Part shown: piece after piece, positions 40,372 to 41,550 of the stretch
Position numbering within the stretch: the stretch's first letter is position 1
Layout of the letters: each line of letters starts with the position of its first letter
Source of the DNA: Bacteroidaceae bacterium
Lineage (GTDB): Bacteria; Bacteroidota; Bacteroidia; Bacteroidales; Bacteroidaceae
Assembly: GCA_017622815.1 (NCBI GenBank)
Contig: JAGAQH010000030.1
Location: 1 to 41,550 of the forward strand
Direction: 5' to 3'
DNA: 41,550 nt
Made by a program: the position numbers and the translations under genes
Notes under the pieces: model-generated
Seen by the model: the letters and a program-made list of their open reading frames with translations, nothing else
Told to the model about the DNA's origin: nothing
The model's database searches: none

Positions 40372-41330
40372 CACTTTACTTTAACTTTAACTACAACCTC
40401 CATTGATTTCCCCTTTTCAACTGTTGTCGGCATATCAATATCCTCAATCATAGGACCTGCAGGAATACCGGATATTACGTATGGATCTGTTCCTGCACCA
40501 GCACCAACACCCTGTGCAGTATACTCTTTCAAATCGTCAAGGATGGAAGCATCGTTTGCAAGGTTTGTAAACTCAAAGTCACTTGCTCCGACGACATTTC
40601 CAGAAGTCTCGTTATTTGACCCCGTCACTACCTTGTCATTTGCAAACACAATGTTATTCTCTACCATACATTCGACAAGGTTCATGGGCGTAGCAGCATA
40701 CCCCGCATCAAAGGACTTATTAATCAGAATATTATTCTGAACAACAGAGTTTCTCATTGCCTGAATAAGTTCTGCATCATATTGACTGCATACAACAATG
40801 TTGTTCGTAATCTGGCTATTTGAAAAGTACTGTGATGTAGAACCGGCAATGCCAGTAATGTTATATGTAACAAAATTCTGATGAATAACGATTCCTGAGA
40901 ACACACCTGAGTAATAACCTTCATAACCGCCGCCATTAAGTATTTTGTTGGCATGGCATCTGGTAACAACCACATTATTTGCTCTAATATAAATGTTGGT
41001 AGCTTTTAAACCTTGAACAATTGTTCCCTCTGTCTGGATTTCTATGTTGCCAAATATGGCATCGCAATCATTCAGGCTGGAAACATCATTGGCAGCAAGA
41101 AGATAACCATGGCCTAACAACACTATTCTCTTATCCTTAACAACAGCATCACCATAAGATGTTGCAGAGCCGTCAAAAATAATGGTATCACCATCTAAAG
41201 CATCGGCAAAAGCATCGGCAAACGTTGTGTAAGGTGCAGAACTACCTGCAACATTACTAACTCTCAGAATTTTTGCTTGAGCAATTACTGCGGTAAAGCA
41301 AACAAGACTCATTAAGATAACTTTTCTCAT
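40371..41330 (-). CDS. Secreted right-handed beta-helix protein
   Basis: A 319-residue protein. Signal peptide to about residue 19 (AVIAQA). Then FADAFADALDGDTIIFDGSA, the pattern of pectin-lyase-like folds, and rows of N-x-I/V turns (NIYIRANNVVVTRCHANKIL, SQITNNIVVCSQ, SVVQNNILINKS, CMVENNIVFAND) that form the coils of a parallel beta-helix. No sorting tail is evident; the end is VKVKVK. It may act on or bind polysaccharide, or be a surface partner of the repeat protein downstream, to which it is coupled (TGATG overlap). I cannot see clear catalytic residues. Confidence 0.8.
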   Translation of the reverse strand: MRKVILMSLVCFTAVIAQAKILRVSNVAGSSAPYTTFADAFADALDGDTIIFDGSATSYGDAVVKDKRIVLLGHGYLLAANDVSSLNDCDAIFGNIEIQTEGTIVQGLKATNIYIRANNVVVTRCHANKILNGGGYEGYYSGVFSGIVIHQNFVTYNITGIAGSTSQYFSNSQITNNIVVCSQYDAELIQAMRNSVVQNNILINKSFDAGYAATPMNLVECMVENNIVFANDKVVTGSNNETSGNVVGASDFEFTNLANDASILDDLKEYTAQGVGAGAGTDPYVISGIPAGPMIEDIDMPTTVEKGKSMEVVVKVKVK

Positions 41331-41416
41331 AACAAATATTATTAATTAAAGATTGATATTTATGGTCATCGGGTACTTAAGGAGTTTCTTATACGCCACA
41401 AAGAATAGCAATGCAA

Positions 41417-41462
41417 GCCTCCCTGTTTGTAAAGAGTTGTCACTCTTTACAAACAGGGAGGC
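41417..41462. repeat. Very strong inverted repeat (at least 20-bp perfect stem)
   Basis: GCCTCCCTGTTTGTAAAGAG (41417-41436) pairs perfectly with 41443-41462 around TTGTCA; one more T-A pair can form, leaving a four-base loop. It is about 90 bases upstream of the beta-helix gene start. No T tract on either side. Possible terminator for an unseen neighbour or a small mobile repeat. Confidence 0.75.
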
Positions 41463-41522
41463 TACTATAAGGACATGCACGAGGATTTTCCTCGCGCGTA
41501 CATATTATATTATATAATAAAT

Positions 41523-41545
41523 GCTTGCTTGCTTGCTTGCTTGCT
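41523..41545. repeat. GCTT tetranucleotide tract
   Basis: Five full GCTT units plus GCT, directly after an AT-rich stretch (41505-41522). It lies about 200 bases upstream of the secreted-protein operon, or at the edge of an unseen gene. Such tracts change length by slippage. Confidence 0.8.
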
Positions 41546-41550
41546 AACAA

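Overview
The window reads as a chromosome segment of a Bacteroidales bacterium, most likely a Prevotella-like member of the Prevotellaceae. This rests on Bacteroidetes-type promoters (TTTG, about 20 bases, then TAnnTTTG) in front of many genes, a BspA-type leucine-rich surface protein, a type IX secretion tail, a TonB-dependent receptor with a carboxypeptidase-regulatory-like front domain, and a V-type ATPase operon in the order E-DUF2764-A-B-D-I-K. The genus is an inference.

Left part (1-7.5 kb): a BspA-like repeat protein on the minus strand, then a plus-strand accessory module. The module holds an unrecognised coiled-coil protein, a possible 33-residue basic peptide, an unrecognised 144-residue protein, a large BT4734/VirE-N-type primase-like protein with a P-loop-like motif, a P5-like phage structural protein, and a DUF4248 protein. 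Arrays of GTTGACA repeated every 10 bases lie at about 2.18, 3.52 and 7.41 kb. The middle array sits directly upstream of a good promoter. The block resembles a small phage, satellite or plasmid replication module fixed in the chromosome.

7.5-15.3 kb: the complete minus-strand V-type ATPase operon, ended by a strong terminator. The K subunit carries the residues that bind sodium in Enterococcus hirae NtpK.

15.5-27 kb: cell-surface polysaccharide genes (flippase, four glycosyltransferases, an IspD/TarI-type cytidylyltransferase, a VanZ-like protein, a YfhO-like membrane protein). They are interrupted by a restriction locus with a DpnI homologue, a small accessory gene that looks frameshifted in an A9 tract, and a 58-residue N-terminal stub of a Dam methylase.

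27-34 kb: housekeeping genes typA, rpsO and argS, an RNase H gene one base after argS, and an LtaS-like membrane phosphotransferase/sulfatase.

34-41.5 kb: a TonB-dependent receptor, an acyltransferase, a Crp/Fnr-type regulator, and a two-gene operon for secreted proteins (a beta-helix protein and a four-repeat protein with a probable type IX tail). Upstream of that operon are a 21-bp perfect hairpin and a GCTT tetranucleotide tract.

Several dispersed non-coding repeats recur across the window. The clearest is a 74-75-base unit that ends in a promoter and occurs as a tandem pair upstream of three genes.
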